Source: a virus
IMG/VR virus record: IMGVR_UViG_3300025087_000188
Coordinates: 1 to 39,218 of that record
Direction: 5' to 3' (one strand)
Length of the DNA stretch: 39,218 nucleotides
The notes below the pieces were generated by a model. That model saw nothing but the letters and a program-made list of their open reading frames with translations. It searched no databases and was not told the DNA's origin. Below, in pieces: positions 7,353-15,775 of the stretch. The translations under genes were made by a program, and so were the position numbers. Each line of letters opens with the position of its first letter. Position 1 is the first letter of the stretch.

Positions 7353-8735
7353 ATGGCCTTGACTGTCAGCCTCACAGGGGATTACTTCCGCCAGGTGGGG
7401 AACATCAACGAGGTGACCGCCACGATCGACTTCGACTCGAGCTATCCCACGGGGGGCGAGAGTCTGACGGCGGCGGATCTCGGGTTGCGGACCTTCCTGA
7501 CCGGCGGGGTCGCGATCGACCCGAAGTCCGGCTACACCTTCGAGTTCGACTACACGAACGCCAAGGTGCTCGTCTACCGCACGGCGACCCTGACGCCGGC
7601 GGGATCCGTGGCGGCGCCGACCTTCACGGGCACGGCCAACGTCGGCACGGCCGGCATCGTCCAGGACGACGACACGGCCGCGACGAACGGGCACGCCCTC
7701 TATGTCGTGCCGGTGCCGCAGGCCACGCCGATCACGCTGGGCACGGAGGGCGGCACGGGCACGGGCACGATCCAGGACGACGACACGGCGGCCACGACGG
7801 GCGTGGCGCTCTACGTCGTGCTCGACGACGAGGAGTTCCTGCCCACCTACGCGCTCGGCCACTTCGAGTTCGTCTCGCCCACCAACGCGCACGGCACCTG
7901 CACGATCTTCAACGGCGGGCCGACGCTGCTGATCGAGGACGACGACGCCGCGGCCACGAACGGCGTGGCGGTGCGCGCGATCGCGGCCGACGGGGGGCTC
8001 GAAGCCACGCTGGCCGGTTCCGGCCGCTCGGTGCTGGTGCCGGTCTCGGACGGGCAGTACATCGTCGTCGCGGACTCCACGACGGGGGCGGCGCCGCCGA
8101 TCTACTTCGACGAGGACGCGGCGAACACCTACGAGCGCCTCATGGCCGTCGTGGTCGACAACCTCGACGAGACCTTCGAGCTGGTTGACATTCAGGCTGG
8201 CCGGGCGTTCCGGCCCTCGCCGGGGGCGGGCACGCGCCTGGCGACCCTCGTGACCGTGGGCCCGGGCGCGACCTACTCCAAGGGCACGGTCGGCTCGGCC
8301 GGCGGCGGCCCCGAGTACACGGTGACGCACGACCAGGCCGCGGCGATCATGCCGGGCGCAGCCCTCCTCTACGTGCAGGCGGCCGGCGCCGGCTTCAACG
8401 CCGCCGTGCCGGGCGGCGAGTCCGTCTTCATCCCGGTCGCCAACGGCGAGTTCATCGCCGTGGCCTACGCCGCCTCCCCGGCGGGCGTCCAGGTCTACTG
8501 GGACCACGACGGGACGAACGACTGGGAGCGGATGCTCGCCGTGGTCGTCGACAACGCCGACGAGACGTACTCCACGGAGGCGGCGACCGGCTGGCGCCGC
8601 GACACGCCGGCCGGGTCGAACTCGGCGCCGGCCTTCACGGGGACGGCCACCACGGCGGCGGCGCTGGCCGAGGTCGGCAACGCCACGGATCTCTCGGCCC
8701 TGACGGGCGTGCGCGTGCGCGCTAGGGGGTGGTGA
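7353..8735 (+). CDS. Large beta-rich virion protein with internal repeats
   Basis: A 460-aa protein. Residues 1-80 include SGYTFEFDYTNAKVLVYRT, a segment common in phage structural proteins. A D-D-D/E-A-A-T repeat follows three times: QDDDTAATNGHALYVV (104-119), QDDDTAATTGVALYVV (141-156) and EDDDAAATNGVAVRAI (195-210). A second, longer duplication gives RLMAVVVDNLDETF and, further on, RMLAVVVDNADETY. The product is probably a multi-domain beta protein on the capsid surface or tail, with acidic loops that could hold calcium (inference). Ribosome site GGAGG lies upstream of ATG. Confidence 0.65.
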   Translation: MALTVSLTGDYFRQVGNINEVTATIDFDSSYPTGGESLTAADLGLRTFLTGGVAIDPKSGYTFEFDYTNAKVLVYRTATLTPAGSVAAPTFTGTANVGTAGIVQDDDTAATNGHALYVVPVPQATPITLGTEGGTGTGTIQDDDTAATTGVALYVVLDDEEFLPTYALGHFEFVSPTNAHGTCTIFNGGPTLLIEDDDAAATNGVAVRAIAADGGLEATLAGSGRSVLVPVSDGQYIVVADSTTGAAPPIYFDEDAANTYERLMAVVVDNLDETFELVDIQAGRAFRPSPGAGTRLATLVTVGPGATYSKGTVGSAGGGPEYTVTHDQAAAIMPGAALLYVQAAGAGFNAAVPGGESVFIPVANGEFIAVAYAASPAGVQVYWDHDGTNDWERMLAVVVDNADETYSTEAATGWRRDTPAGSNSAPAFTGTATTAAALAEVGNATDLSALTGVRVRARGW

Positions 8736-8740
8736 ACTAG

Positions 8741-9175
8741 ATGGCCGACGCCGTCATCCAAGCCAAGCTGATCAGCTCCGGCGTCGTGCCTGGCGGTGGG
8801 GCGTGGGAGGTGTGGCAGGTCTTCAACGGCGAGCTGGTCAACGCCACGGCCACGGTGGACTCCGTGGTCCACACGGCGGGCGCGACCTACGGCTTCGACC
8901 TGACGCAGTTCCGCTACTTCGGCCTCTACGTCCTCGCCGCGAGCGCCACGGGCACGGCGGACCTCACGGTGCAGCTCCTCCAGTCCTACAACGACACGGC
9001 GGCCAACTACGTGGTGCCGGACACGGCGGGCACGGTCGACTCGGCCCTCGCCGAAACCGCCATGGTCTACGCGCTGGCTCCGAGTCCGATGCCACGGGCG
9101 CGTCTCCGCCTCGTCGGCAACGCAGGCAACCCCGTCGACACGCTGGTCTCGGCGTGGCTGTTCATGCAGGCGTAG
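8741..9175 (+). CDS. Beta-rich virion protein (144 aa)
   Basis: The 144-aa product begins 5 bases after the preceding stop. It looks like one beta-sandwich domain (GATYGFDLTQFRYFGLYVLA, TADLTVQLLQSYNDTAANYV, PRARLRLVGNAGNPVDTLVS) ending in a hydrophobic strand WLFMQA. The pattern resembles capsid-decoration or fibre-associated domains. No specific family is claimed. Confidence 0.6.
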   Translation: MADAVIQAKLISSGVVPGGGAWEVWQVFNGELVNATATVDSVVHTAGATYGFDLTQFRYFGLYVLAASATGTADLTVQLLQSYNDTAANYVVPDTAGTVDSALAETAMVYALAPSPMPRARLRLVGNAGNPVDTLVSAWLFMQA

Positions 9176-9180
9176 CGGGG

Positions 9181-9378
9181 ATGGTTACTCGGGACTACCT
9201 CGACGGGCGGCGGCGTGACCTCCAGCGGGATCTCGCGGAGACCGAGCGGCAGGTGGCGATGTTCTCGGCGAAAGTTCTGATGCTCCGGGGTGCCATCGCG
9301 GAGATCGACGAGACGCTCAAGCAGGACGCCGAGCCCGCACCGCCCACATCCGAGGACGCTCCCCCCGAGGTGACCTGA
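9181..9378 (+). CDS. Small coiled-coil protein (65 aa)
   Basis: ATG 9181 reads 65 codons, and the TGA overlaps the next ATG. Residues 1-50 form a continuous amphipathic helix (YLDGRRRDLQRDLAETERQV, AKVLMLRGAIAEIDETLKQD) followed by a Pro/Glu tail. Short coiled-coil proteins at fibre genes can be assembly chaperones or trimerisation partners, but here the role is only positional inference. Confidence 0.6.
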   Translation: MVTRDYLDGRRRDLQRDLAETERQVAMFSAKVLMLRGAIAEIDETLKQDAEPAPPTSEDAPPEVT

Positions 9379-10280
9379 TGGGTGCCTGGAACGCCGGGGC
9401 CTGGTGGGCGGGCCTCGCCTTCGTCCCGAGCACGCTTCGGGTCAACGGCGACGTCCTGCCCCAGGCGGACGACGGCGGGACACTCGGGTCGGCGACCCGC
9501 TCGTGGTCGGACCTCTTCCTCGCCTCCGGGGCGGTCATCAACTTCAACAACGGAGACGTGACCCTCACCCACAGCGCCAACGCCCTGACGCTCGCGGGCG
9601 GGCAGCTGCTCCTCCCCGACGGCACGGAGTCGCTACCGGCTGTGGCACGGTCGTCACAATCTGACACAGGGATCTATTGGGATAATGATTCTCTGTACTT
9701 TACAAGGGACGGTATTGCCACATTTGGCATGTCCCTCAACGAATTGCGACTTGGCTCCGCACGGCAAATAACGTGGTCATCTAACACTAACCCAACGGCT
9801 GCAACGGGAGATGTGTTTCTCTCTCGCCACGCCGCCGGCCACGTCAAAGTCACCACGAACGGGAGCGTGCTCGGGACGCTCTCCACTGACAAGCTCCAGT
9901 CCGGGGTTGCGGCGAATGGTTACTACTCAGTCCTACAGACGATCGCCGAGGCCCATACCCTGGCGCTCGCCGGCACCAGTGACACGGCGGCCATCATCCC
10001 GGCAAACGCGCTGGTGATTGGGGTCTCGTTCCGGGTCACGACCGAGATCACCGGCTGCACGTCGATCGACGCCGGGGTGGCAGGGGCGACGACCCGCTAC
10101 GGCACGGGTGTTGCCCTGGTGGCCGGGACGACGAACGTCTCGGCTGGGGTCACGAACCCGACCGTCTACGGCACAGCCACGGCGATCCGCTTCACGGCGG
10201 TCGGGGGCGGGGCCTCGTTCACGGCCGGGGTGATCCGTGTGGTGGTCCACTACATCAGTCTGACGCCGCCTACTTCGTAG
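9378..10280 (+). CDS. Fibre-like virion protein with mosaic centre
   Basis: A 300-aa protein. An N-terminal anchor (GAWNAGAWWAGLAFVPSTLR) leads into the fibre repeat style DDGGTLGSATRSWSDLF and VTLTHSANALTLAGG, then a lower-GC central segment (about bases 9650-9830), then a C-terminal domain of about 115 residues with GATTRYGTGVAL and TAGVIRVVVHYISLTPPTS. That C-terminal domain is clearly homologous to the end of the gene at 14617-15240. Such beta-rich, Gly/Thr/Ser-rich proteins form fibres or host-contacting tips. Whether it sits on head or tail is not decided by the sequence. Start overlaps the previous stop. Confidence 0.7.
   Translation: MGAWNAGAWWAGLAFVPSTLRVNGDVLPQADDGGTLGSATRSWSDLFLASGAVINFNNGDVTLTHSANALTLAGGQLLLPDGTESLPAVARSSQSDTGIYWDNDSLYFTRDGIATFGMSLNELRLGSARQITWSSNTNPTAATGDVFLSRHAAGHVKVTTNGSVLGTLSTDKLQSGVAANGYYSVLQTIAEAHTLALAGTSDTAAIIPANALVIGVSFRVTTEITGCTSIDAGVAGATTRYGTGVALVAGTTNVSAGVTNPTVYGTATAIRFTAVGGGASFTAGVIRVVVHYISLTPPTS
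9650..9830. other. Low-GC patch inside the fibre gene
   Basis: The bases here are visibly less GC-rich than anything around them (roughly half A+T by eye) and use codons such as ATA, TTA-rich and AAT that neighbours avoid, while staying in frame. This suggests a horizontally acquired cassette within the fibre. Confidence 0.55.
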
Positions 10281-10296
10281 GAGAGAAGACCTCAAG

Positions 10297-10527
10297 ATGG
10301 CGAAACGTACGATCAACATCGCCGATGTCCTGGATGCGGACCTCGCGGCGCGGGTTGCCGAGCAGGGCTACCCGAGCCCGGAGGCGTGGCTATCGGCCAT
10401 CATCGAGCACGCAATCATCGAGGGGATGCGAGCGTTGGACGACACGCTGATCCGCCGAGCCCGCGAGAAGAAGGCCCTCACCAAGGAGGAGCAGACTCGC
10501 GTGAAGACGCTGTTGAATCTCGCATGA
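10297..10527 (+). CDS. Small helical protein (76 aa)
   Basis: ATG 10297 has a GGAGAGAAG ribosome site. The 76-aa product resembles a small helical DNA-binding or coil protein (RTINIADVLDADLAARVAEQ, PEAWLSAIIEHAIIEGMRAL, then KKALTKEEQTRVKTLL). It is the first gene of the tail segment, between a fibre and an adaptor. Family not recognised. The TGA overlaps the next ATG. Confidence 0.6.
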   Translation: MAKRTINIADVLDADLAARVAEQGYPSPEAWLSAIIEHAIIEGMRALDDTLIRRAREKKALTKEEQTRVKTLLNLA

Positions 10528-10832
10528 AAGGAGACGTGATAACGGGACAGGACCGCGTGGCACTGCAAGCTAGGATGACGACCGCCGCGAGAACGCCCGA
10601 GACCGTGACGGCTCAGAGCCTCACCAAGCGCCGTGCCGAGTTGGCTGGAGTGCTGGGAGCCCTTGAGCGGAAGATCCAGCTCGGCCAGCAGCAACTCGCC
10701 GCCGACGTGGAGCAGCACCGGCTGGCGCACGGGGCGCTCCTCGAGATCGAGCGGTTGCTCCGTCTACTGGCGCCGGACGGCCAGGCGTCGACGGCGCCCA
10801 CCGCGGCGGCCGAGGCTGTAGGTGGCGACTAG
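10524..10832 (+). CDS. Coiled-coil protein (102 aa)
   Basis: The chosen start, ATG 10524, overlaps the previous stop. GTG codons at 10536 and 10557 are alternatives, because AAAGGAG lies at 10527-10533, inside the frame. The product is largely helical (LTKRRAELAGVLGALERKIQ, LGQQQLAADVEQHRLAHGAL, LEIERLLRLLAPD) with an Ala/Pro-rich end. It overlaps the next gene by 11 bases. Possible tail assembly helper. Function unknown. Confidence 0.55.
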   Translation: MKGDVITGQDRVALQARMTTAARTPETVTAQSLTKRRAELAGVLGALERKIQLGQQQLAADVEQHRLAHGALLEIERLLRLLAPDGQASTAPTAAAEAVGGD

Positions 10833-11757
10833 GGCGGACGTCCGCAGCGACGTTTCTGGCCTGCTCGGCGCCGACGCCAACCTGTCCTCGGCCGAGATCA
10901 ATACCTTGATCCAGCTACGGTTGGACCACCTCTACGAGACCGTCCGCTGGAGTCGCCGGGTCAAGGAGTTCAGCCTGACGACGGTGGCGCAGACCTCCTC
11001 GACCTCGGCCACCACCGTAACGGTGACGAACGGCTCGGCCACGGTCACCTCGGCGGGGACGCCCTTCACCTCGGCGATGGTGGGCTACCGGATCGCCATC
11101 AGCAGTGGGCAGCCGTACTGGATCGATACCTTCGTGTCGAGCGCCGAGATCACCCTGGGGGACGGCGAGGGCACCGCCGTGACCTACCAGGGGGACGACG
11201 ACACGGCCGCCTCCTGGCGGGTCTTCAAGACGCTCTACAGCCTGCCGGCGGACGCCGACGAGGTGCTGTCGCTCGCCTCGTTGCTCGGTCAGGTGGAGGA
11301 GCTGGACGGCGGCCGGGACGCGCTGGACCGGCTGGACTTCGACCGCTCGACCACGCAGGACCTGCCGACCCGGTGGGTCTATGCCGGCATCGACTCGTCG
11401 GGGTATCGCCGGATCGAGCTGTGGCCTGTGGCGACGACGGCCGACGTGCTGACGGGCCAGTACGCCCGGACCACGCCGACGCTCTCGGACTCCTCGGTGA
11501 TCCCGTTCAACCGGGCGCTGCTGGTCTACGGGGTGGCGGCTGACTGCTTCAACGTGCTGGCCGAGAAGACGGGGGACGAGAATTTCCGCGCCCTGGCCCT
11601 GTTCTACGAGCGCAAGCACAACGAGGTGAAGGCCGACGTGCTGCCGATCGAGTACGAGCGCATGGGGCTGCCGACCTCGCTGGGACGCGTGCCGAGCGGG
11701 CGCGGGCGGCTGCGCAATACAGACTACAGTGTCGATCACCAGATCGAGGAACCCTGA
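10822..11757 (+). CDS. Head-tail adaptor / tail tubular A-like protein
   Basis: A 311-aa protein from GTG 10822. The N-terminal helix bundle (TRADVRSDVSGLLGADANLS, INTLIQLRLDHLYETVRWSR) is the fold seen at the start of podovirus adaptors that dock beneath the portal (P22 gp4, T7 gp11 type, general knowledge). A beta-rich insertion follows (about residues 52-125), then VFKTLYSLPADADEVLSLAS and the helical end with YGVAADCFNVLAEKTGDENF and ALALFYERKHNEVKADV. This combination of helices, a 'Y-LP-D' segment and C-terminal helices is typical. Assignment is by pattern and by the presence of a nozzle-like gene two positions downstream. Confidence 0.65.
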   Translation: MATRADVRSDVSGLLGADANLSSAEINTLIQLRLDHLYETVRWSRRVKEFSLTTVAQTSSTSATTVTVTNGSATVTSAGTPFTSAMVGYRIAISSGQPYWIDTFVSSAEITLGDGEGTAVTYQGDDDTAASWRVFKTLYSLPADADEVLSLASLLGQVEELDGGRDALDRLDFDRSTTQDLPTRWVYAGIDSSGYRRIELWPVATTADVLTGQYARTTPTLSDSSVIPFNRALLVYGVAADCFNVLAEKTGDENFRALALFYERKHNEVKADVLPIEYERMGLPTSLGRVPSGRGRLRNTDYSVDHQIEEP

Positions 11758-11770
11758 GGGGGTGAGCTAG

Positions 11771-13075
11771 GTGAGTCTGCCAAACCAGGTAGATGCCTCG
11801 AGCCCGGCGGGCAGTGATTCGCCCGCAAGTGGTGATGATCAGCTTCGAGCGCTCAAAACCTTTATCGAGGACGTTTGGGGCATCCCCGACGCGACCAATA
11901 TCGCAGCCGCAGGCTTCACCTTCGTGGCCGCTGGTCTGGAGACGCTCATCCTCCAGGACGCCGCCGCGGCCCCGACGGCGGAGGGCGAGATCCAGCGCAA
12001 CGGGACGGCGCTCCTCTACCACGACGGGGTGGCCTCCCGGACGATCCTGACGAGCGCCACGGCGGTCACAGCGGCGCAGGGCGGCACCGGGATCACCTCC
12101 TACGCGGTGGGCGATCTTCTCTACGCCTCCGGGGCGACGACGCTGGCGAAACTGGCGGACGTGGCGGCGGGGGCGTATCTGCGCTCGGGCGGGGTGACGA
12201 CGGCGCCGGTCTGGTCGACGCTCTTGCTGCCCAACAGCGCGACGGCGAACCGGATCGCCTACGCCACCGCGACGAACACCTGGGGCGACTCCGCGAACCT
12301 CACCTTCAACGGGACGACCCTGACGACGACCGGGTTCTCCAACTCCGGCACCTCCGTGCTGACCGGGGCGGTCCTCTCGAATCTGATCTTCACGGACAAC
12401 ACCTACGACATCGGCGCCTCGGGGGCGACGCGGCCTCGGGATCTGTTCCTGGCCAGGAACCTGAACCTCGGCGGCAGCGTCACCTCGCACCTGACCTTCT
12501 CGACGGATGCGACCTACGACATCGGGGCCAGCGGGGCGACCCGGCCGCGGAACCTCTACCTCTCCGGGGCGGCGACCCTCGGGACGGCGCTGAGCGCCGC
12601 GAACGGCGGCAGCGGGCAGTCCTCCTACACCAAGGGCGACCTGCTGGTGGCCTCGGGGGCGACGACGCTCGCCAAGCTCGGGGTGGGGACCGACGGGTTC
12701 GTTCTGACGGCGGACTCCGGGGAAGCCTCCGGAGTGAAGTGGGCCGGGGCGCTCACGCCGGACTTCACGAGCACCGACCAGACGGTGACGTTCGCGGCGT
12801 CGCTGGCGGTGGCGCACGGGCTCGCGAGCGCGCCGTCCTTTATCCAGCTTCGGCTCAAGTGTACGAGCACGGAGGCCAACTATTCAGTCGGCGACGAGAT
12901 CGTGTTCGACACGGCCGCGCAGGCGAGCCATATCGGTGTCTCGGTGCTCGTGGACGCGACGAACGTGACCATCGTCGTCGGCAGCAACGGCGTGTACGTT
13001 GTCAACAAGACGGCCTTCACCACGGCGATCATCACGGCGGCGAAGTGGGTCTGGGTGGTCCGGGCCTGGGTGTAG
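11771..13075 (+). CDS. Tail fibre-like protein
   Basis: A 434-aa protein starting at GTG 11771. Residues 1-40 (PAGSDSPASGDDQLRALKTF, with the helix FIEDVWGIP) look like the fibre anchor segment seen in many phages. The body is fibre repeats: AAQGGTGITSYAVGDLLYAS, its copy AANGGSGQSSYTKGDLLVAS, and two copies of YDIGASGATRPR(D/N)L. The C-terminus (VAHGLASAPSFIQLRLKCTS to KWVWVVRAWV) is a compact beta domain, possibly the receptor-binding tip. It lies between the adaptor and nozzle candidates, as expected for a tail-attached fibre. Confidence 0.75.
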   Translation: MSLPNQVDASSPAGSDSPASGDDQLRALKTFIEDVWGIPDATNIAAAGFTFVAAGLETLILQDAAAAPTAEGEIQRNGTALLYHDGVASRTILTSATAVTAAQGGTGITSYAVGDLLYASGATTLAKLADVAAGAYLRSGGVTTAPVWSTLLLPNSATANRIAYATATNTWGDSANLTFNGTTLTTTGFSNSGTSVLTGAVLSNLIFTDNTYDIGASGATRPRDLFLARNLNLGGSVTSHLTFSTDATYDIGASGATRPRNLYLSGAATLGTALSAANGGSGQSSYTKGDLLVASGATTLAKLGVGTDGFVLTADSGEASGVKWAGALTPDFTSTDQTVTFAASLAVAHGLASAPSFIQLRLKCTSTEANYSVGDEIVFDTAAQASHIGVSVLVDATNVTIVVGSNGVYVVNKTAFTTAIITAAKWVWVVRAWV

Positions 13076-13076
13076 G

Positions 13077-14615
13077 ATGCGCGGCCGAGTCAAGTTCCCG
13101 CTGACGATCAAGCCCGGCGGGGTCCGCGAGGATCTCGGCCCCACCGAGTCGGCCGAGGGCACCCTGCTGTCCTCGTCCAACTGGCTGACGAGGAACGGCG
13201 TGGGGCGGCCCCGCCCCGGCTACGCCATCGTCGCGAGCCAACTGGCTGCCGCCAACCGCGTGACGGGCATCGGCTTCCGGGGTTCGGTCGAGACGGCGGC
13301 GCGCCTGGTCGTCCACACGCTGACCAAGGCGTATGCCTACGACGGGTCGGCCTTCAGCGACAAGACCGGAACGTGGACGACCTCGACGGCGGCCCAGCCG
13401 GTGCGCTTCACGGCGTTCCCCAAGAGCGGGACGACCTACCTCTTGCGGGTCAACGCCGCGAACGCCGTGGACGTGTACGACGGGGGCGCCGGGAACTTCA
13501 CGGATGCCGGGGGCTCGCCCCCGCGGGCGCGCGACATCGCCACGGTCGGCAACCGGGTGGTCTTGTTCAACATCACGGACGGCTCGGGGAACTATCCCTC
13601 CCGGGTCCAGTGGTGCAACTTCAACGACTTCGATGTCTGGACGGCGACGGACATCGCGGAGCTGGGCGATACGCCGGGGGACATCATCGGCGGGCGCGCC
13701 TTCGGGCCGTTGAGCATGGGCGTCTACAAGGACGACTCCGTGTGGCTCGGGATCGCACAGGTCGCCAAGGCGGCCTTCCAGTTCCAGTTCATCCAAGAGG
13801 TGGCGGGCCCGGTCTCCCCCGGCGCGATCGTCGCCTGGCGCGGCGCCCACTACTGGCTCGCGAAGAACGGGGTGCTCTACCGCTTCGACGGCTCGAGCGT
13901 CAAGGAGGTCGGGATCGGGCTGTCGACGACGGCCCTTACGACCCTGCACTACGACCGGCGGATGGAGACGCACGGGTGCGTGCTGCCGCTGCCCCAGCCC
14001 GAGCTCTGGTTCTTCTACCCGGTGGCGGGGTCGGTGGCGATCAACCGGGCGATCTCGATGAACCTCGTCACGGGGGCGATCAATCCCCACACCTTCACGG
14101 ACAGCATCTCGGCGTCCGCCGGCTGGCTGTCGCAGCAGGAACTGACCTGGGACACGCTGACCGGCACCTGGGACACGCTGGTCTACCCGACCTGGGACAG
14201 CATGGGCACCAGCGCGCAGCCCACCGCGATCCTCGGCGACTCGGTCGGCAAGATGTACCAGTTCGGCATCGCAGCGACCGACAACGGCACGGCGATCCCG
14301 TGGAGCTTCGAGCACGGCTGGAAGACTCCGGCCGGGCTCGGCAAGCGTCTGTACCTGGACGGCATCGCCTCGTACTGGCAGAAGGCCACGCAGGCCCTGA
14401 CCGTGACGGTGACCGTGACGGTGACCGACACTCTGGGCGACGCCGACACGACGCAGACGGATACCTTCGACCTCTCGACGGACTCGAACCACCTCAAGAC
14501 CTTCCCGAACACGGTGGGCCAGTGGGTGAAGGTCAAGCACAGCGCCACCTCGCAGGTCGGCGGCATGGAGCACCGCGGCGCCGCGATCCTGGGGTGGGAG
14601 CAGGCGATGGTGTAG
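13077..14615 (+). CDS. Tail nozzle/hub-like protein (tail tubular B / gp10-like)
   Basis: A 512-aa protein from ATG 13077, 1 base after the previous TAG (TAGGATG). Beta-propeller-like repeats are visible: YAYDGSAFSDKTGTWTTST, NAVDVYDGGAGNFTDAGGS, VGNRVVLFNITDGSG, then VQWCNFNDFDVWTATD and WRGAHYWLAKNGVLYRFDGS. Podovirus nozzles (T7 gp12, P22 gp10) combine such propellers with platform domains and close the tail tube, and the size is somewhat smaller than T7 gp12. The segment 'W.N..D...W' with 'G.V...D.S.W.G' is recurrent in this group. A short GTGACC/GTGACG repeat encodes TVTVTVTVT near residue 445. Confidence 0.65.
   Translation: MRGRVKFPLTIKPGGVREDLGPTESAEGTLLSSSNWLTRNGVGRPRPGYAIVASQLAAANRVTGIGFRGSVETAARLVVHTLTKAYAYDGSAFSDKTGTWTTSTAAQPVRFTAFPKSGTTYLLRVNAANAVDVYDGGAGNFTDAGGSPPRARDIATVGNRVVLFNITDGSGNYPSRVQWCNFNDFDVWTATDIAELGDTPGDIIGGRAFGPLSMGVYKDDSVWLGIAQVAKAAFQFQFIQEVAGPVSPGAIVAWRGAHYWLAKNGVLYRFDGSSVKEVGIGLSTTALTTLHYDRRMETHGCVLPLPQPELWFFYPVAGSVAINRAISMNLVTGAINPHTFTDSISASAGWLSQQELTWDTLTGTWDTLVYPTWDSMGTSAQPTAILGDSVGKMYQFGIAATDNGTAIPWSFEHGWKTPAGLGKRLYLDGIASYWQKATQALTVTVTVTVTDTLGDADTTQTDTFDLSTDSNHLKTFPNTVGQWVKVKHSATSQVGGMEHRGAAILGWEQAMV
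14401..14427 (+). repeat. Short in-frame GTGACG/GTGACC repeat
   Basis: Alternating GTGACG and GTGACC units encode a run of Thr-Val pairs, a single regular beta strand, within the nozzle-like gene. A slippage-prone tract, otherwise ordinary. Confidence 0.5.
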
Positions 14616-14616
14616 G

Positions 14617-15240
14617 ATGCCCGGCCTGCCGGACCCCATGCTCCAGACGCCGCTGCCGCGCGAGGTCGAGGCGTGGGCGCAGTCCTTTGCCCCGGCCCTG
14701 ATCCGCCACCTGCGGCAGATGACCTACGTGCTGAACGGGCTCTCGCGGACCGAGACGCTGGCGAGCCGCCCCGCGGCGCCGGACTTCGACCACGCCCTCT
14801 ACACCGCCGACGATACCGGCGAGGCGTTCGTGGGGGTCGGCGGGGCGTGGCAGGCGCTCAACACCCTCCGCCTCGGGGGCGCGAACGGCCAGTTGCTGGC
14901 GAGCCGGCAGTTGACGGAGCTGCACACCCTCGCCGCCGCGGCGACCTCTGACACGACGATCCAGTTCCCGGCGGGCTCGCTCGGACTGGGGGTCGGGATC
15001 AGGGTCACCACCCTCATCACGGGCTGCGCCTCGCTGGACGTGGGCATTACCGGGGCCACGACGCGGTACGGCACGGGGATCGCCCTGGCGGCCGGCACCA
15101 CGGCGAAGCAGGGCTCGGCGGACGCCTACACGGCGGCGACCAGCGTCCGGTTCTCAGCCATCGGGGGGGGCGGCGCCTTCACGGCGGGCGTGGTCCGCAT
15201 CACTCTCTACTACCTCGACATCACGGCGCCGACGTCATGA
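14617..15240 (+). CDS. Fibre-tip-like virion protein, paralogue of the 9378-10280 C-terminus
   Basis: A 207-aa product. The N-terminal 60 residues are helical (PREVEAWAQSFAPALIRHLR, MTYVLNGLSRTETLASRP). A short linker with ALYTADDTGEAFVGVGGAWQ follows, a motif often seen in fibre proteins. The last 110 residues align with the fibre at 9378-10280: ITGATTRYGTGIALAAGTT against VAGATTRYGTGVALVAGTT, and an ending in TAGVVRITLYYLDITAPTS. It is likely a structural tip or head-spike domain. Start follows TAGGATG as in the previous junction. Confidence 0.65.
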   Translation: MPGLPDPMLQTPLPREVEAWAQSFAPALIRHLRQMTYVLNGLSRTETLASRPAAPDFDHALYTADDTGEAFVGVGGAWQALNTLRLGGANGQLLASRQLTELHTLAAAATSDTTIQFPAGSLGLGVGIRVTTLITGCASLDVGITGATTRYGTGIALAAGTTAKQGSADAYTAATSVRFSAIGGGGAFTAGVVRITLYYLDITAPTS

Positions 15241-15268
15241 GAATTCGCGCTAGGCGAAGTGTGCCGAC

Positions 15269-15286
15269 CTGTCATACGCTGGCAGC
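15269..15286 (+). promoter_or_regulatory. Possible -10 element directly before the GNAT-like gene
   Basis: The short gap between the tail and internal-virion modules contains TACGCT (15275-15280), a TANNNT match 6 bases before ATG 15287. There is no ribosome site there. This would fit a leaderless transcript, but no -35 element is seen, so the call is weak. Confidence 0.2.
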
Positions 15287-15775
15287 ATGAATCTGATCCA
15301 GCTCCACCGAGACCACAAGGGGAGCCTCCGGTGGCTCGAGCCGGCCCTCGAGCGCGTCCACCGGATGTCCCGGCGCTTCGATGGGGACGCCGACGCGCTG
15401 GTGAACCAGGTCTGGAAGCTCCTGGCCGAGAAGTCGGCGGCGCTCGGCTTCTGGGTGGGCGTCGAGGACGAGCAGATCGTCGGCCACGTCCTGGCGATCG
15501 TCCAGCCGTTCGACGGCCGGTGGGTCCTCTGGGTGACCCAGGCGCACAGCGACGTGCGGATCACGCGCGCCTTCCATGACCTCGTGCTGGGGACGCTGGA
15601 GGACTTCGCGGAGACCTTCAACTTCTCGTTCGCGGCGCAGGGCATCACGCTCGACCGGATGCTGATGACGACGCCGCGGAGTGAGGTGGCGTGGATGAAG
15701 CACTCGGGCTGGCAGCCCTACCGTTCCATCATGAGCCGCAGCCTTCCGCTGGGGGCAAAGAAGGGAGCGTCCTGA
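15287..15775 (+). CDS. GNAT-like protein in the internal virion cassette
   Basis: A 162-aa protein. The pattern resembles the GNAT acetyltransferase fold: an N-terminal helix pair, AALGFWVGVEDEQIVGHVLA (beta strands with VGH), then VLWVTQAHSDVRITRAFHDL (strand followed by helix), and a C-terminal MKHSGWQPYRSIMSRSL like the 'GF....' closing strand of GNAT proteins. The acetyl-CoA loop R/Q-x-x-G-x-G/A is not obvious, so enzymatic activity is doubtful. GNAT-like proteins are common at this spot in T7-like and metagenomic podoviruses (general knowledge). Stop overlaps the next start. Confidence 0.55.
   Translation: MNLIQLHRDHKGSLRWLEPALERVHRMSRRFDGDADALVNQVWKLLAEKSAALGFWVGVEDEQIVGHVLAIVQPFDGRWVLWVTQAHSDVRITRAFHDLVLGTLEDFAETFNFSFAAQGITLDRMLMTTPRSEVAWMKHSGWQPYRSIMSRSLPLGAKKGAS

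Noticed and set aside
4901-7375. Long reverse-strand open frame (824 codons) opposite the capsid region
   Set aside because: It is a mirror of GC-rich coding sequence, Arg/Val/His-rich without domain structure, and overlaps well-supported capsid genes on the + strand.
15244-15258. Inverted repeat TTCGC/GCGAA as a terminator after the tail genes
   Set aside because: The stem is only 5 bp and no T run follows.
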